Source: Multifurca ochricompacta (Eukaryota; Basidiomycota; Agaricomycetes; Russulales; Russulaceae). Taken from it: a stretch of 64,000 nucleotides of DNA. A program made the translations under genes and the position numbers. The notes beneath the pieces were generated by a model. It was given only the letters and a program-made list of their open reading frames with translations, was not told the DNA's origin and did no database searches. Position 1 is the first letter of the stretch, and each line of letters starts with the position of its first letter. Shown here in pieces: positions 30,745-43,323 of this stretch. Location of the stretch: contig WTXG01000047.1 in NCBI GenBank assembly GCA_022496185.1, forward strand, positions 1 to 64,000. The letters are read 5' to 3'.

Positions 30745-31363
30745 TGTAATGGTTTGTGACAGGTCATGACACGGTTTGTGACAAAAATGTGACGTTTTTT
30801 GAGTTGCGCGTGCGCGTGCGTTCTGTTTCGACTTTTCTGTAATCTCTAGCTCCGAGTCATATGACTGGAGCTAGTACTTCTCTTATCTGATCACTTAGCT
30901 GCACACCATAGAGGGCGCAACCCCTCCTACTTATTCTCATCTCAGTTCAGGGCATAACCCCTGGAGCATATGACTACCTGGATACTTACTACAACCTTAC
31001 TGTTAGCTTATATTCATTGATTGTACCTCACTCAAGATGTATTTAAGCTGCTAGGTTACTGAGACAGACCTTAAGTCTGTTCTCTTGTATCTAATACAGG
31101 TGTATTCGACTTCACAGAACTCTGCTTGAACTCCCTAAGTGGCAGCTTAAGGAGCCTTCTCCCCAGTAAGCTCAGCAGGGCATATTGCCACTGCCTTCAA
31201 CTTTGTTTCCTGCACGCGCCCCCTCCATATTGTCGTGGGCACTTGAAACTCTGACCCAACTTAGATCTTCTTTGCTAGAACCCGAATCTTGAGCGCGCCC
31301 GTATCTTGAGGGCCTTCGGACATCGAAAACGAGACTGGATGCAGCAGGCACCTGGCTGTGACA
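30745..31363 (+). mobile_element. Solo LTR 3 (619 bp) inside GypD LTR
   Basis: It starts TGTAATGGTTTGTGACAGG and ends GGCTGTGACA, with GTTAC on both sides (30740-30744, 31364-31368). A GATGTATTTAAG promoter-like box lies near 31038. The family was not seen elsewhere in the window. Confidence 0.8.
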
Positions 31364-31399
31364 GTTACTCAGTCCTGGTTGTAACATCACCCCCTCTTC

Positions 31400-32667
31400 T
31401 GGCTCAAGCTGACCCAGCTAGAAATGTGCACCATTGTCATCCTGGACCAAGTCCACATAATTGTCTGCCAAGTTGTGATCCCCTATGGTATAGGTCTCTT
31501 CTGCAGCACATTGGTGAGTGCGCAAGAAGCCATATGGGCCTTGTTGTCCACATTGGGGGCACATGTCATGGACAGGGCAATTGAGCTCTCGATGCCCTGC
31601 GTTATGTCATAGACACTTGCCACACCATCCTGATGGGTTGACAATCATTGGAGCGACGCCGAGATGGCAGAAAATGCAGAACTGACTCCAATGCATGTTG
31701 CTCTGACAGTGGCGGCACCATTTGCGATTGAGAGGGCAATTCCAACTGATGTGATATTTGCTATCACAGCGCCAGCATGTTTCTCCTTGGGGGTTCTCAT
31801 GCATTCGTGGCATCTCAAGTCGGTTTGGCAGTAATGTTGGTGCCACTCCCAATGATCGTGGTGGGAGAGGTTGCACATAAGTGTCTGCATACCTTTCAGC
31901 GATGGTTTGATATGCATCCCCTTCTCCAGCCTCTTCCGAATCTCCATCAACTCCTGCTCCACTTGGAACATCCCCCTCGTAAGTCTTGTCATTTGCTTGG
32001 CATATTTGTGGTATTGGTTGTTGAGCGTCATTCATAGTGTAAGGGTTTTTCACAGTCTCATTACTTCGGCTTTGAGATGTGGAAGACACATGTCGTTCAT
32101 GACTTCATCGATTGCAAACACCTGAGGGTCATCAGCCACAAGATGCCCCAGTTGTTCATTGCTCATTGTATGGTGAAGCCAACCTGTGTACCTTTCTTCC
32201 AAGTAAACTGGGGCCCCATAGACAGGCCCATCTTTCTTCATGCATCCTGCAATGTCCATTCCTCCATTGGTATAGAAGATGTACTTAGCTATGGCCTTAC
32301 TCCATCCGCCATGGTGATCTCGAGTGGAAAGTACATTGATGAATTTGGGTTATTGGCGAAGAAGGGAATTCGGGACATCATTGTCCTGCTCCATGTCAAG
32401 GAGGTCGTTAGGGTGGGGTTCTTCAGAGTGGGTGAAGTCATCGTCAGGGTTGGGCGACTGGGTCTTGACTCGTTCCACAGCAGCTTTGTAATCAATGGGG
32501 GAGGAGGGGCGAGTCAAGGGATGGGCAGAGGGGAAGGCTTCAACAACCATGTGAGTGGTGGTGAAGGCATCGATGGCAGCAGAGGCAGCAATAAAGGAGG
32601 AGTTCATAGTGGTAGTGGATTTAGGACATTGCTTGGGGAGCATTGTTCTGGGGAGTGGATGGGTCAT
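31400..32667 (-). pseudogene. GypD ORF3 homologue, frameshifted
   Basis: Three overlapping minus-strand frames together match GypC ORF3: DAFTTTHMVVEAFPSAHP, then CMKKDGPVYGAPVYLEERYTG, then CWRCDSKYHISWNC and CRHCQSNMHWSQFC. Both zinc knuckles are conserved although the surrounding DNA has diverged, which argues that ORF3 was a selected gene of the family. Confidence 0.85.
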
Positions 32668-32689
32668 GAGTCACTGCTATTTAACTTCC

Positions 32690-34138
32690 TCTGGGTGCCT
32701 GAGGATGTCATAAGTGGAATTCTTTGATAAGGCCGTGCAAAGATATTCCCAGCAGGTTCCCACAAGCTGTCAGAGTCAGGGAATCCCTTCCACTTGATTA
32801 GGTAGTGTAGTCTGCACCCTTGGCCTTTTCAGGCTGAGTCTAGAATGCACTCCACTTCCCACTCCGCTTCTCTGTCAATAAGGTCAGGTGGGGGTCTTGG
32901 GAAATTTCCCCATGAATGAAGTCTCCTTGTATGGGGTTAGAAGCTTGGCATGGAAGACAGGATAGATCTTCCATTGCAGGGGCAATTGCAACTTGTAAGA
33001 TATATCTGACAGCTTCTGTTTGATCTGGAAGGGTCCATGACGTCGGGTGCTAATTTGGCCGTGGGATGTGACATATGAATGTTCCTCCCTTGAGCCATAC
33101 CCAGTCATTGGTCCGATAATGTGTGAACGTACTCAGCTGTGCAGACAGAAGTTGTTGCGCCTTCAGCAGGTTTTCATTGGCTGATTGACGCAGTTCTTTC
33201 CATTGGTCAATTCATTGGGTTACTGATGGGTGTTGATAGGCTTATCAGCCCATGTGGTATGTGGGGTCCAACCCATGATAAGGGAGAAGGGAGTGGCTTT
33301 TGTCGTCCCATTGGGCCATGAGTTGTGAGCAAACTCTGCAGTGGAGAGCCACTTGCCCAGTCATCTTGCATCCGTTACACCAGAATCAGAGATACTGTTC
33401 TAACCATTGATTCGTTCGTTCTGACTGCCCATCAGTCTGTGGGTGATATGCCGTAGATATATTCTGTGTGATGCCTAATGTCCTGCATATAGCCCTTGCA
33501 AATGTCGATGTGAAGCAGGTGTCCCAGTTGGATATGATTTTGTTAGGGAGTCCATAATGGTGGTAAACATGGTCCAGGTACAATTTTGCCACACCTTCCG
33601 CTGTAATGGTTTCCCTGCAGGGTATGAAGAGGGCTGCTTTGGAACAGTCATGGTCAGTGATCGTGAGGATGGAGTCAAATCCTTCTGACTCAGGAAGCTT
33701 GACTATGAAGTCCACAGCAATGGTCTGGAATGGAGTTGATGCGATGGGTGTGATGGGATGTATTGGTGGGACTTTTGGGTGTGTGTTAACCTTGTTTGCC
33801 TGACATGCTGCGCATCCCTTACATAGTTTTCGACATCTTTTTTCATGTTGGGCCACCAATAGTCTTGTTTGGCAAGGGCATAGGTATTGGCAATGCCTGG
33901 ATGGCCAGCAGAGGGGAGGTTGTGGTGAAAATGGATCACCCCCCTCTTAATGTTGTTGCCACCGGTGACAACAAGTCGATCTCCGTCTTTCCACCAGAGG
34001 CCATTGATTTCTTTCAAGTTATGTGCATTGGCCCATGAGTGGCAAAGTGCAGGATTCATATTTTGCAAAACTTGTGCCCATAGGTCCATGTCATGGAGAC
34101 TAACAATGGTGGTTCTCGTGAATACCTCTTCTGGAAGA
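32690..34138 (-). pseudogene. GypD integrase and chromodomain
   Basis: The HHCC finger (HFHHNLPSAGHPGIANTY), first Asp (IAVDFIVKLPESEGFD) and Glu ([17 protein letters not shown]) remain. The second catalytic Asp reads IISNWDTCF, that is Asn for Asp, a C-to-T type change. The tail and chromodomain follow in broken frames. The frame is interrupted upstream by solo LTR 4. Confidence 0.85.
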
Positions 34139-34143
34139 ACCGT

Positions 34144-35538
34144 TGTTACAACCCTACTCTTTTCCTGACCCATGCACTGCACCTCCCCCTTGTACCACAC
34201 TTGACTGTCCATTCCCCTATTCCACCATCCCTTGACCACTTTGGCCCCAGAACCCAGATGCCTATGGCCTTGTGCCTAGGACCTTTGACTTGATGCCCTT
34301 GGCTTACTGCCTTGGGACCCTGCCTGATGCCTGTGGCCTGTGTGCCCAGGACCCTACCCTGATGCCTGTGATATGATGCTCATAGAACCCCATTCCTGAC
34401 ACCTGCACCTGACCCACTGATAGTTCAGCTACTGTGCTGTTGGCTGTAGACCCCCCTTCTCCTGATGCTTGGCCTTTGTCTTGGCCAGTATCTGTACCCT
34501 GTCCCTGTGGCTGACACCCATAGGATCTCTGACACTGTCCCTGCCAATCTAATCTTCAACTTTGGCTTGTACTTGACCCTCTGCCAGTCATGTGACTCCT
34601 GGCCATGTGACCCTTGGCCATGTGATCCTTGACCATGTGATCCCTGACCATGTGACTTTGGACCATGTGATCCCTGACCCTGATCACAGCATCTTCATCT
34701 GATCATTTACCCCTCTCTGATCACATGGCCCATCTGGCTCATCATTTGCTTCTCTGATTCCTGTGGGAGTATTCCCACATCCACCCTGACTCCTGTGGGA
34801 CCTGTTATCTCCCCATTTACCCCTGACCCTGGTGGGAATCCTCCCACACTGATATGACTCCTGTGGGGCTGTCCCACATGATTATGCTTCTGATAAGGCT
34901 TATCCTTATCATGGACTATATTTGACATCTTATCTGCTATTGGATGATAAGGACTCTGACTCTGTTCCTGATTAGCTACAAACCAGATCCCCATACAGTA
35001 CATAAGACCCTGTAGACAGTTTGTACAACCCTAGATTTGACCTCTTGGGCCTTCAGCCTAGAGTTTCCCTGATCATGGAATACAGACTGGACTTCTAAGT
35101 CCTTTTTGCCTTCTTTGCGTCACTGGAAGGACCCCATTGCCTCTGGCAATGGGTGTGCACTTCATCCCCAGATCTCATTCCTTGACCCAGATGCCATTAC
35201 TGCTCTGGTTTCCCCTCTTTTACATCCTTCACTTCTTTTGAGCCCAGTTTGCTTGATGTGCTTCTGGCACTGCAGCTGAGCCTGATCCCCACTCAACAGC
35301 CTTAGGGGATTAGCTCCCTTTGGCTGACTCTTCCTGTCTCCCTCTGTGCTTGGTTATAGCACAAATCCCTGTCTACCTTGAAGCTAGAGGCCTGGCCCTG
35401 TTGTGCCAGGCCTGTTGCAGATCCCGGACCCAGAGCCTTGGGTGAGCCGGACGTTAGTCTGAGCCGAATGTTAGGTCCGAGCTAGTGGGCCCGCGCTGAC
35501 TCATGCATGTCGCACAGGATGCCTTGCTGAGCGTTACA
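34144..35538 (+). mobile_element. Solo LTR 4 (1395 bp) with CATGTGA repeats
   Basis: It starts TGTTACAACCC and ends CTGAGCGTTACA, with ACCGT on both sides (34139-34143, 35539-35543). Relative to GypC it interrupts the linker between RNase H and integrase. It is twice as long as the other LTRs. Near 34595-34690 a block of about six units of ccatgtgacccttgg type is tandemly repeated. The 3' part (about 35220-35320) resembles the R-U5 region of the GypD2 LTR (cttctggcactg, ggggattagctcc). Confidence 0.85.
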
Positions 35539-35543
35539 ACCGT

Positions 35544-36757
35544 GATGTTATCATTGTCATCTTCCCCTGTGTGCATATCTGGCCTTCGTGACAGTGCATC
35601 TGCTCATGCATTTCGACTCCCAGCGATGTGCTTTAGGGTGAAGTTATACTCTTCTAACTCCAGGACTTCCTGTGCCACACACCGACTGATCTTGTGAGGC
35701 TCTTTCCAGTATAGCAAGTTGGAGTGGTCAGTGTAGATGATGGTTTTATGAGGGGTTCCCGCTAGATAGGGTTGCCAGTGCCACAATGCTTTGACTATGG
35801 CCAATAGCTCTCTGTCCCAGATGTCATAGTTTCGTTCAGCCAGGGAGAAGGTTTCTGAGTAGTATGCTACTGGGTGAAGTACTTGCGTAGCATCCTTTTG
35901 ATACAACACTGCTCCATTTGTGAAGTGGGAGGTGTCCACTTCTAATTCAAAGGGACGACTCAGATCAGGCTGAATGAGTACTGGTTCTGAGCCAACCAGG
36001 TCCCTGATTTGTTTGAATGCCTGCTGTTGTGCTGTATCCCAATGCCATGGTACATCCTTTTTCAGGAGGTCATTTAATGGTTGTGCGATACCCAAAAATC
36101 CTTTGACAAAGCGTTGATAGAAGTTGCAAAATCCAATGAATGAGCAGATGTCTTTGACACAGGTTGGTGTAGGCCATTCTTGGATCCCCTGTACTTTAAC
36201 GGGATCCATGTGCACTTGTCCTCCTTCCAGGATGACCCCAAGATATTTGACACTTCATTGCTCGAATGAACATTTGGCTGGTTTTAAGTATAGGTCGTGT
36301 TCGTGTAAGAGATCCAGTACCTGATGTACTCACTCTCGGTGGTAGTCTAGGTTGTTGGTAGTTGTGACCAAGATATCATCCATATAGACCACTACTTTGC
36401 CAGTAAGAATGAGATTGCGAAAGATGTGGTTCATCATGGCTTGGAACGTCGCTGGCAAGTTTGTAAGTCCAAAGAACATAACATTCGGTTCAAACAGTCC
36501 TTGGTTCATTTTAAATGCCGCCTTACATTGATCCCCTTCCTTGATTCTAATGTTGTTGTAACCCCAACATACATCCATTTTTGAGAAGAGGGACTTGTCT
36601 CTTATAGTGTCAATGAGTTCAGGGATGAGGGGTAAGGGATAAGTGTTTTTTACAGTGTAAGCATTGACTTGTCAGTAATCTTGAACCAGTCGCAGTTTGC
36701 CATCCTTCTTTTTGATAAAGAAGAAGGGAGAGGCATAGGGTGACTTGGATGGACAGA
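35544..36757 (-). pseudogene. GypD RT and RNase H
   Basis: It retains [44 protein letters not shown] and IIYTDHSNLLYW. Stops replace Arg codons of GypC (for example after VQDY). It ends at 36757 in the first RT block ([20 protein letters not shown]). Confidence 0.88.
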
Positions 36758-37077
36758 TACAGTAGCCCACAAAACTGTTCCAATGTTTGGCCACCCTGAA
36801 GAGATTGACCTACCACACAATGAGAATAATTTCCAAAATTAGTAGAAATTAGTAGATGATAGTGTAGCATCTAAGCTTCAATTAGAGCCTATAATAATGT
36901 CAATTGGATCAGTGGTTCATGATATATAAAATGTTTTGTGAGGCATTATCATTGGAACAGTTTTGTGGCCAACATGTGAGATGACAAAACCGGTATCTGG
37001 TGGTCATGGGAATGCATTGACAGTCATGTGACAATGTTTAATAAGTTGAACACACACCAAATAATCATCAAGAACAC

Positions 37078-37454
37078 TTGCCTCTTACCATGCATGCCCT
37101 CTCTGCTGCCAAAAGGACTCACATCATCTCCCTCCTCACTTCAGGCAAATCTGCCCATAAAGTGTCAACTATGACTGGCCATGGCACTATTATCATCTCA
37201 AGATGGGTCATAAATACTGCCCTTACCATCCCAAGTCAAATGGAGGGAGACCAAGGAAGCTGACAGAGAGAAATGCTCAGCATGCTGTTTGCCTTATCTC
37301 CTCTGGCAGGGCAGACACAGATGTGGAAGTGACTAGAGCACTTCAGAAGTTGTTAATGGGTTCCTCTATCAACATAATATGCCCATCCATCCTCCCATCA
37401 AGTTTTCAAGCCATAACTGGCCCCTCCCATATCATACACCCCCATTCCATCATA
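37078..37454 (+). pseudogene. Tc1-like transposase N-terminal half, left arm
   Basis: The translation shows a Tc1-type helix-turn-helix: AAKRTHIISLLTSGKSAHKV, STMTGHGTI, then in the next frame KYCPYHPKSNGGRPRKLTE and GRADTDVEVTRALQKLL. This is the fungal Tc1 DNA-binding region. The catalytic DDE domain is absent. A frame change lies between the two blocks. Confidence 0.75.
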
Positions 37455-37674
37455 CAGTAACCCACAAAACCATTCCAATGTTTAACCATCCTGAAGAGAT
37501 TGACCAACCACACCATAGGAATAATTTCCAAAATTAGTAGAAATTGGTAGATGATATTGTATCATCTAAGTGTCACTTAGAGCCTATACTGATGTCAATT
37601 GGGTCAGTGGTTCATGATATATAAAATGTTTTGTGTAGCAATGTCATTGGATTGGTTTTGTGGCCTATTGCACT
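37455..37674. mobile_element. MITE-like centre of the palindrome (220 bp)
   Basis: It starts CAGTAACCCACAAAACC and ends GGTTTTGTGGCCTATTGCACT, between TA dinucleotides. It is similar to the first 210 bp of the outer arm. Confidence 0.6.
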
Positions 37675-37816
37675 TATGATGGAATGGGGGTGTATGATAT
37701 GGGAGGGGCCAGTTATGGCTTGAAAACTTGATGGGAGGATGGATGGGCATATTATGTTGATAGAGGAACCCATTAACAACTTCTGAAGTGCTCTAGTCAC
37801 TTCCACATCTGTGTCT

Positions 37817-40800
37817 TAGGGCTGCACACCGTACCCATACCTCACGGTATGGATGGGTCTGTAGTACGGTTGCCGTACCTGTGCCGTACCAAGCTTAAGT
37901 CAATGTCGAGACAGACGGTGGACGGGTATGGAAAATGCCATCCAAACCGTCAAAAAGACGGCCGTAGACAGCATTAGACAGCATGGACGGCATTGACTGA
38001 ATGAGCTTTAATCTTGTCATTAAGCCACCAAAACTCCCCCACTATAGTATCTTTACCTATTTAGATAGCAGATAAGCGTTAGCTAAATATGGTAAAAATA
38101 TGAGATAAGATTAATTAACTAATACTCAATGTGGTCAAAGCTGAAGTGAACACATACAGAGTAGCAACCTTTTATACTGCTCAGAGGAGCACAACAATAA
38201 GTAGAATAAATATAGTTATTTAAATGTGACAAGACAGAAAGAATGCGTTGTGTGCAATGTCTCTGAATCAATTATCTGACGCACTTTAGATTATCTTATC
38301 ATAATCATAAGATCAGGAGCCCTCGCTACCGGCCCATCTCAACAACAGGTATGCTTCCATTTTTCAAGAAGTAACTATTATTAAAATTTAATCCAAATAA
38401 CAAGAACAATGCTCAATTTTCTTCTGTTGATTGCTGGGAAATGAGGGTGAGATCGCTGCATTAAGGAGGCCCCATGATGCAATAAATAGACCCTCAATCC
38501 ATGTGGAGTCTTACAACTTTGCCTTACCATGACAGATCAGCCCGCCCAAGGACCAGAAGGTCAACAGCTTGATGCATTGAAAATCCCCAAACCTATTTGA
38601 CCATGTTCCCACATAAACCAAGGTAAGTAGTTCATTCAAGTGTAATTTGAGTGTGGCTATGAAATACTTACTCATCCTTCCAGGTCAACGTTCTCGCCTG
38701 GTCTGAACCACTGCAGGTACACGATTAGCCGCAGCTATTGCTGTGGAGAAGCTTGATGAATTTGGGAATCTTGTCCCATTGTCCCACCGGCACCTTGCAC
38801 ACACCCCCAAACACAAGACCCCTGTAAAGTGCAAGCAAGCTGTCATGAATGATGTCAATAGTGATGTAGATGATGCTGACTTTAGTGCTTCTTCTGCTGA
38901 GGATGGATCAGATGATCCTAGCAATGCCATGGAAATAAGTAATGAAGAGGTATGAAATATCTTAATGTGATTCCATGGTCAGGTGAATTAACAATTTGTA
39001 GCTAGCTGATATGTTACCCTCAAAAACCATACCAGAGGTCAGCAACAAAAAGGGCCACATGCATGTCCTAAAATCAAAGATAAAGATGAACCCAACTCCT
39101 GCACTCCCAAGGAAGAAGGCTAGGACTTGTTCTGTTGAGGTCAAGGAGATTGAAGATGAAGATACCCCCCACCGGACTGCAGAAACGCATACAAGCATCC
39201 TTCCAACAAGCTCATTTGGAAACGCTCACCCCAAAAAGGCAAGTTTTGCCTTGTGTTTCTCACATCTTTGTCTCATTTTGGGTTTTTATAGAAGGCTGGA
39301 AATATAAGGAATCCAATATATTTATTCTACAAAGTCGTCACCAATGGGCCACGCAGTACCCCAGGAGAAGATGGCAATATACATTATCGTTGCCTTCATG
39401 GCGCTCATAAGGTTTGTACTATCAAGAAGACAATGAAATCTAATCTAAACAGTGTGTTATCTTATCATTTTTTTGTTTATCATTCCTGATGGATGATGCT
39501 TCCCTTAGTACTCATAAATAATCTCCGTGTCCATGTTAAGCCAATGTATCAACTCTATTACATCCTTAAGAATTGTGATGAGCCCCCAACACCTGATGAG
39601 ATTGCTATCGCATCTGGACTAAAGAAACTCGATGGACGCACTGAAGCTGAATACATAAAGAAGCTTGGGCAATCATCTGAAAACATCAAGAAAGCCTTTG
39701 AAGACCAGAAAGCCTGCGCCACTGTAAGTAATGTTAGCTTCTCAAACATCTGGATGTCACGAAGCAATGATCAGGTTCCATGGGATCAAGAAACATTTGA
39801 ACGGCTCCTCACTGAGTGGATCGTTGCCTGCGACCAGCTGTTTGATGAGGTTGAGAAACCTGAATTCATCAAGATGATGGATTTTACACACCACAATGGT
39901 GGTCCATTGGATATTCCGAAACATGATGGGATCAAGCGGTGTGTTGTGAAGATGGGTGAGGAAACAATCGAAAGTATTCGCAAAATGTTCTCAGTAAGCA
40001 TTATCTTATTTTCTTCATATCACATATTTATCCATATGAGCAGAATCTCGAGGGGAAGGTGTGCTTGTCACTGGATGCATGGACATCGAGCAATCAGTAC
40101 GCGTTTTTGGCGATTGTTGCACACTATGTGACCAATGATGGGCAACTTGGTTCGTGCTCTTCCCTTCATTCAACTGGCATAATCTTATTATCCCCTTCCA
40201 GAGGAGTTGCTGATTGACTTCCAAGAACTTACTGGGGAGCATTCAGGAGAGAATATGGCAGAGGCGGTTTGGGCTACACTAGAGTTATACGGTCTCATTG
40301 GAAAGGTGAGTTTCCCATCCTCAGCCTAGAAATGTGTTTCTAATCCATTTCAGATTATTGCCCTTGTAATGGATAATGCTAGCAACAACAACACCCTAGT
40401 TAAATCACTGGAATGGCGATGCCAACAACAAGGGATACCATTCTCAGCGCAAGATGCACAGTTGCGTTGCATGCCTCATACAATTCACTTGGCTGCTATC
40501 AAGGTATTACATAAAATTATATTTATTTCTGTCATCACATCTAATCTTTAAATATCAGCTTCTTGAAGGCATAGGAGCAATCTCAAAGGCTGAAGGGAAA
40601 AAAGCCACCATGCGTAGCGGCAACTACCAAGACAATGTTACGATCCCTCTCTCACGTGAACACGACAACGACGCAGCAGGTGATGGCGAGGATGATGAGA
40701 ATGTCATAGACATACCAGACACAGATTCTGATACAGCTGACATCGATGTGGCTGACAGCGTACTGCCTGCTATTGAAAGGGTAAGCAATGGGTCCATTCT

Positions 40801-42778
40801 TCACCAATTAAACTGAAACATTCTGGTCAGCTTCGGAAAATCATCAAGGCCGTCCGTTCAAGCCCCCAACATCGTCAATCTTGGGCTTGTGAGATTCAAT
40901 TTGTGCAACTTGAAGGAGGCAGGATGTTAGATGACTGCAGTACACCACTTGTACTCATTCTTGATGTGAGAACCCGATGGTCGTCAACACATCAAATGCT
41001 TCATGAGTTATCATGGTTACTTGTATGAGGTTTCTTACTGGCATGTTATAGGGCACGCCCTTGATTATTGCAAAACAATCGACTCCTATGTATCTCAAAA
41101 CAAGGATCTCCATGCCCTTGAACTCAGTAACACTGACTGGGAATCTATTGCTCTTGTGACATCCTGGCTGAAATCATTTCGAGCTGCTACTACTGAGATG
41201 TCTGCCACAAAAATACCAATGCTTTCAATGACCCATGCCATATTTCAAGGCTTACAAGATGATATCAGGAATACTCTTTGCAACCTTCCTGACTCAGTGT
41301 CACCTCGAATCAAACTTGGTCTCACAGACACACACTGGAAGCTTAGTGACTATTACTACTGGTATGATGCATCTCCCTTCTACACTTGGGCTGCATGTGT
41401 GTCAATGATTATTTTAAATTGGTCACTCACTAACTGTATATCCCACTAGTGCTTGATCCACAAATCTCATATGAGGGCATGAAGGTGGATTATGATGATG
41501 ATCCAGCACTCTCTGATCATCTTGAACATTCCAAGTCAAGCCTCTTCAATTACTTCAACAGAAATTATGCAAAGGCAGATGATCGTACATTGTCTTCAGC
41601 ATCATCTTTGCCTGTCACATCGCGGCCTATTTTGGGATCACCTCAGAAATCCTTCGCTGCTCGGTATCGCAGAAAAGAGAAGAGCTCTATCAACGAACTC
41701 AAAGAATATTTCAAACTCCCTGCTGAAGATTTTGATACTTGTAATCCAATTCATTGGTGGATGGGTCGACGCGCACAGTTCCCAAACCTCTTTCATTTGG
41801 CTTGTGACATTCTATGCATTCCTGGTAAGTAAATTTAATTTAATGATAGTCATCTTCTTATTAATGGACTGAACCTGACATAGGCTCTGCTGTTGCTGTT
41901 GAGAGAATATTCTCTGGTGGACGTGACACGATCTCCCTCTGTCACGCCAGTCTCAATGCGAATACCATTTGCACTCTGATGCTTGTCAAAAAGTGGTTGC
42001 ATCTTGCATGCATGCAAGCTGATATTGCACTGGGCCATTCAGCTGTCAATTAACCTAGATACGATGCTTTTTTATGCCTTAATGTAATTGTGATTGCATT
42101 TAGATAACATAATTGATGAAATCAAAACGTGTCTCACATTTAATTAGATACTGAGTATATACATCTCAGATTGATCATGTGATCAAATCACATTCATTAA
42201 CAAGCGAGACGTTTACTTTAATTTAGTAGCAATACTATAGTATGTCTAATTTGTACATAAAGCCACTAAATCTGCTATAGATAAAGCAGTTGCTATCACA
42301 TTATTGCGAGAATCTAAGTCTCTAAGCTAACAAGGTGAAATAGATAGTATTATCACAGTATCTAAAATATAAGCCTGCACCATGCCTGTTTCTACACTAT
42401 AGCATAAACTACATAAAAGGGGCTGTAGAATAGCCCTGATAAATTATCCTGTTTGAGAAACATCCCCATCCGTCGCTTCATTGCTCTAAAACTCTTGCTC
42501 ACGCTACCCGCTCAACTCTATATTCTCTCTAGAATACTCCCAAGAATACACCTATTAATTGCTTTATCACTCTAAGCTTCTTGTTCATGCTGCCCTGCTC
42601 AACTTTATTTTCTCTAGTACTACTGTCTACTACTGTATACCGTAAATGGCCGTACCCGTACCGTACCCGTCAGCGATCCAGTGAGTACAAAAAACGGATG
42701 GTGGATGGGTCAGCCGTACCCATCTTATTACCGTCAAATGGACGGCCATCACCATAAAATGGACGGTGCACAGCCCTA
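37817..42778 (+). mobile_element. Complete hAT transposon (4962 bp)
   Basis: The ends TAGGGCTGCACACCGT and (inward from the right) TAGGGCTGTGCACCGT are flanked by an exact 8-bp duplication CTGTGTCT (37809-37816, 42779-42786). The empty site is visible in the other palindrome arm. Subterminal regions (37817-38000 and 42640-42778) are full of CCGTACC and GACGG motifs on both strands. The stretches 38000-38530 and 42054-42640 are AT-rich without genes. Confidence 0.95.
38700..42053 (+). CDS. hAT transposase, multi-exon, apparently intact
   Basis: A BED-finger-like region is encoded around 39293-39450 (RNPIYLFYKVV ... YRCLHGAHK). The catalytic core has VCLSLDAWTS, VMDNASNNN and RCMPHTIHLAA. The C-terminal dimerisation domain reads NPIHWWMGRRAQFPNL and SAVAVERIFSGGRD (41449-42053). 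Short introns with GT...AG separate exons, for example 41825-41882; one at about 39238-39292 starts GCAAGT, a GC-AG intron. The start is uncertain because exons before 38743 were not resolved. No disabling stop was seen in the joined core. Confidence 0.85.
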
Positions 42779-42786
42779 CTGTGTCT

Positions 42787-43021
42787 GCCCTGCCAGAGGA
42801 GATAAGGCAAACAGCATGCTGAGCATTTCTCTCTGTCAGCTTCCTTGGTCTCCCTCCATTTGACTTGGGATGGTAAGGGCAGTATTTATGACCCATCTTG
42901 AGATGATAATAGTGCCATGGCCAGTCATAGTTGACACTTTATGGGCAGATTTGCCTGAAGTGAGGAGGGAGATGATGTGAGTCCTTTTGGCAGCAGAGAG
43001 GGCATGCATGGTAAGAGGCAA
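42787..43021 (-). pseudogene. Tc1-like transposase N-terminal half, right arm
   Basis: This is the identical sequence in opposite orientation. Its continuation after GRADT lies at 37816-37675, on the other side of the hAT insertion. Confidence 0.75.
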
Positions 43022-43323
43022 GTGTTCTTGATGATTATTTGGTGTGTGTTCAACTTATTAAACATTGTCACATGACTGTCAATGCATTCCCATGACCACC
43101 AGATACCGGTTTTGTCATCTCACATGTTGGCCACAAAACTGTTCCAATGATAATGCCTCACAAAACATTTTATATATCATGAACCACTGATCCAATTGAC
43201 ATTATTATAGGCTCTAATTGAAGCTTAGATGCTACACTATCATCTACTAATTTCTACTAATTTTGGAAATTATTCTCATTGTGTGGTAGGTCAATCTCTT
43301 CAGGGTGGCCAAACATTGGAACA

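Larger units (their letters stand above)
30180..36757 (-). mobile_element. GypD: decayed chromovirus of the GypC family
   Basis: The 3' LTR (30180-30744 with 31364-31386) begins TGTTACATCTGGTGCGGG, like GypC, and is split by a solo LTR. ORF3, chromodomain, integrase, RNase H and RT follow on the minus strand up to the RT N terminus at 36757, where the palindromic DNA transposon abuts. Gag and protease are not present on this side. Many CGA codons are now TGA. Confidence 0.88.

Noticed and set aside
30741..31380. Insertion with 3-4 bp duplication (GTT or GGTT) in the GypD LTR
   Set aside because: TG...CA ends with a 5-bp GTTAC duplication fit better; the alternative leaves non-canonical ends.
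34144..35538. Host gene in the long gap between GypD integrase and RNase H
   Set aside because: No coherent ORF; TG...CA ends and ACCGT TSD show a solo LTR.
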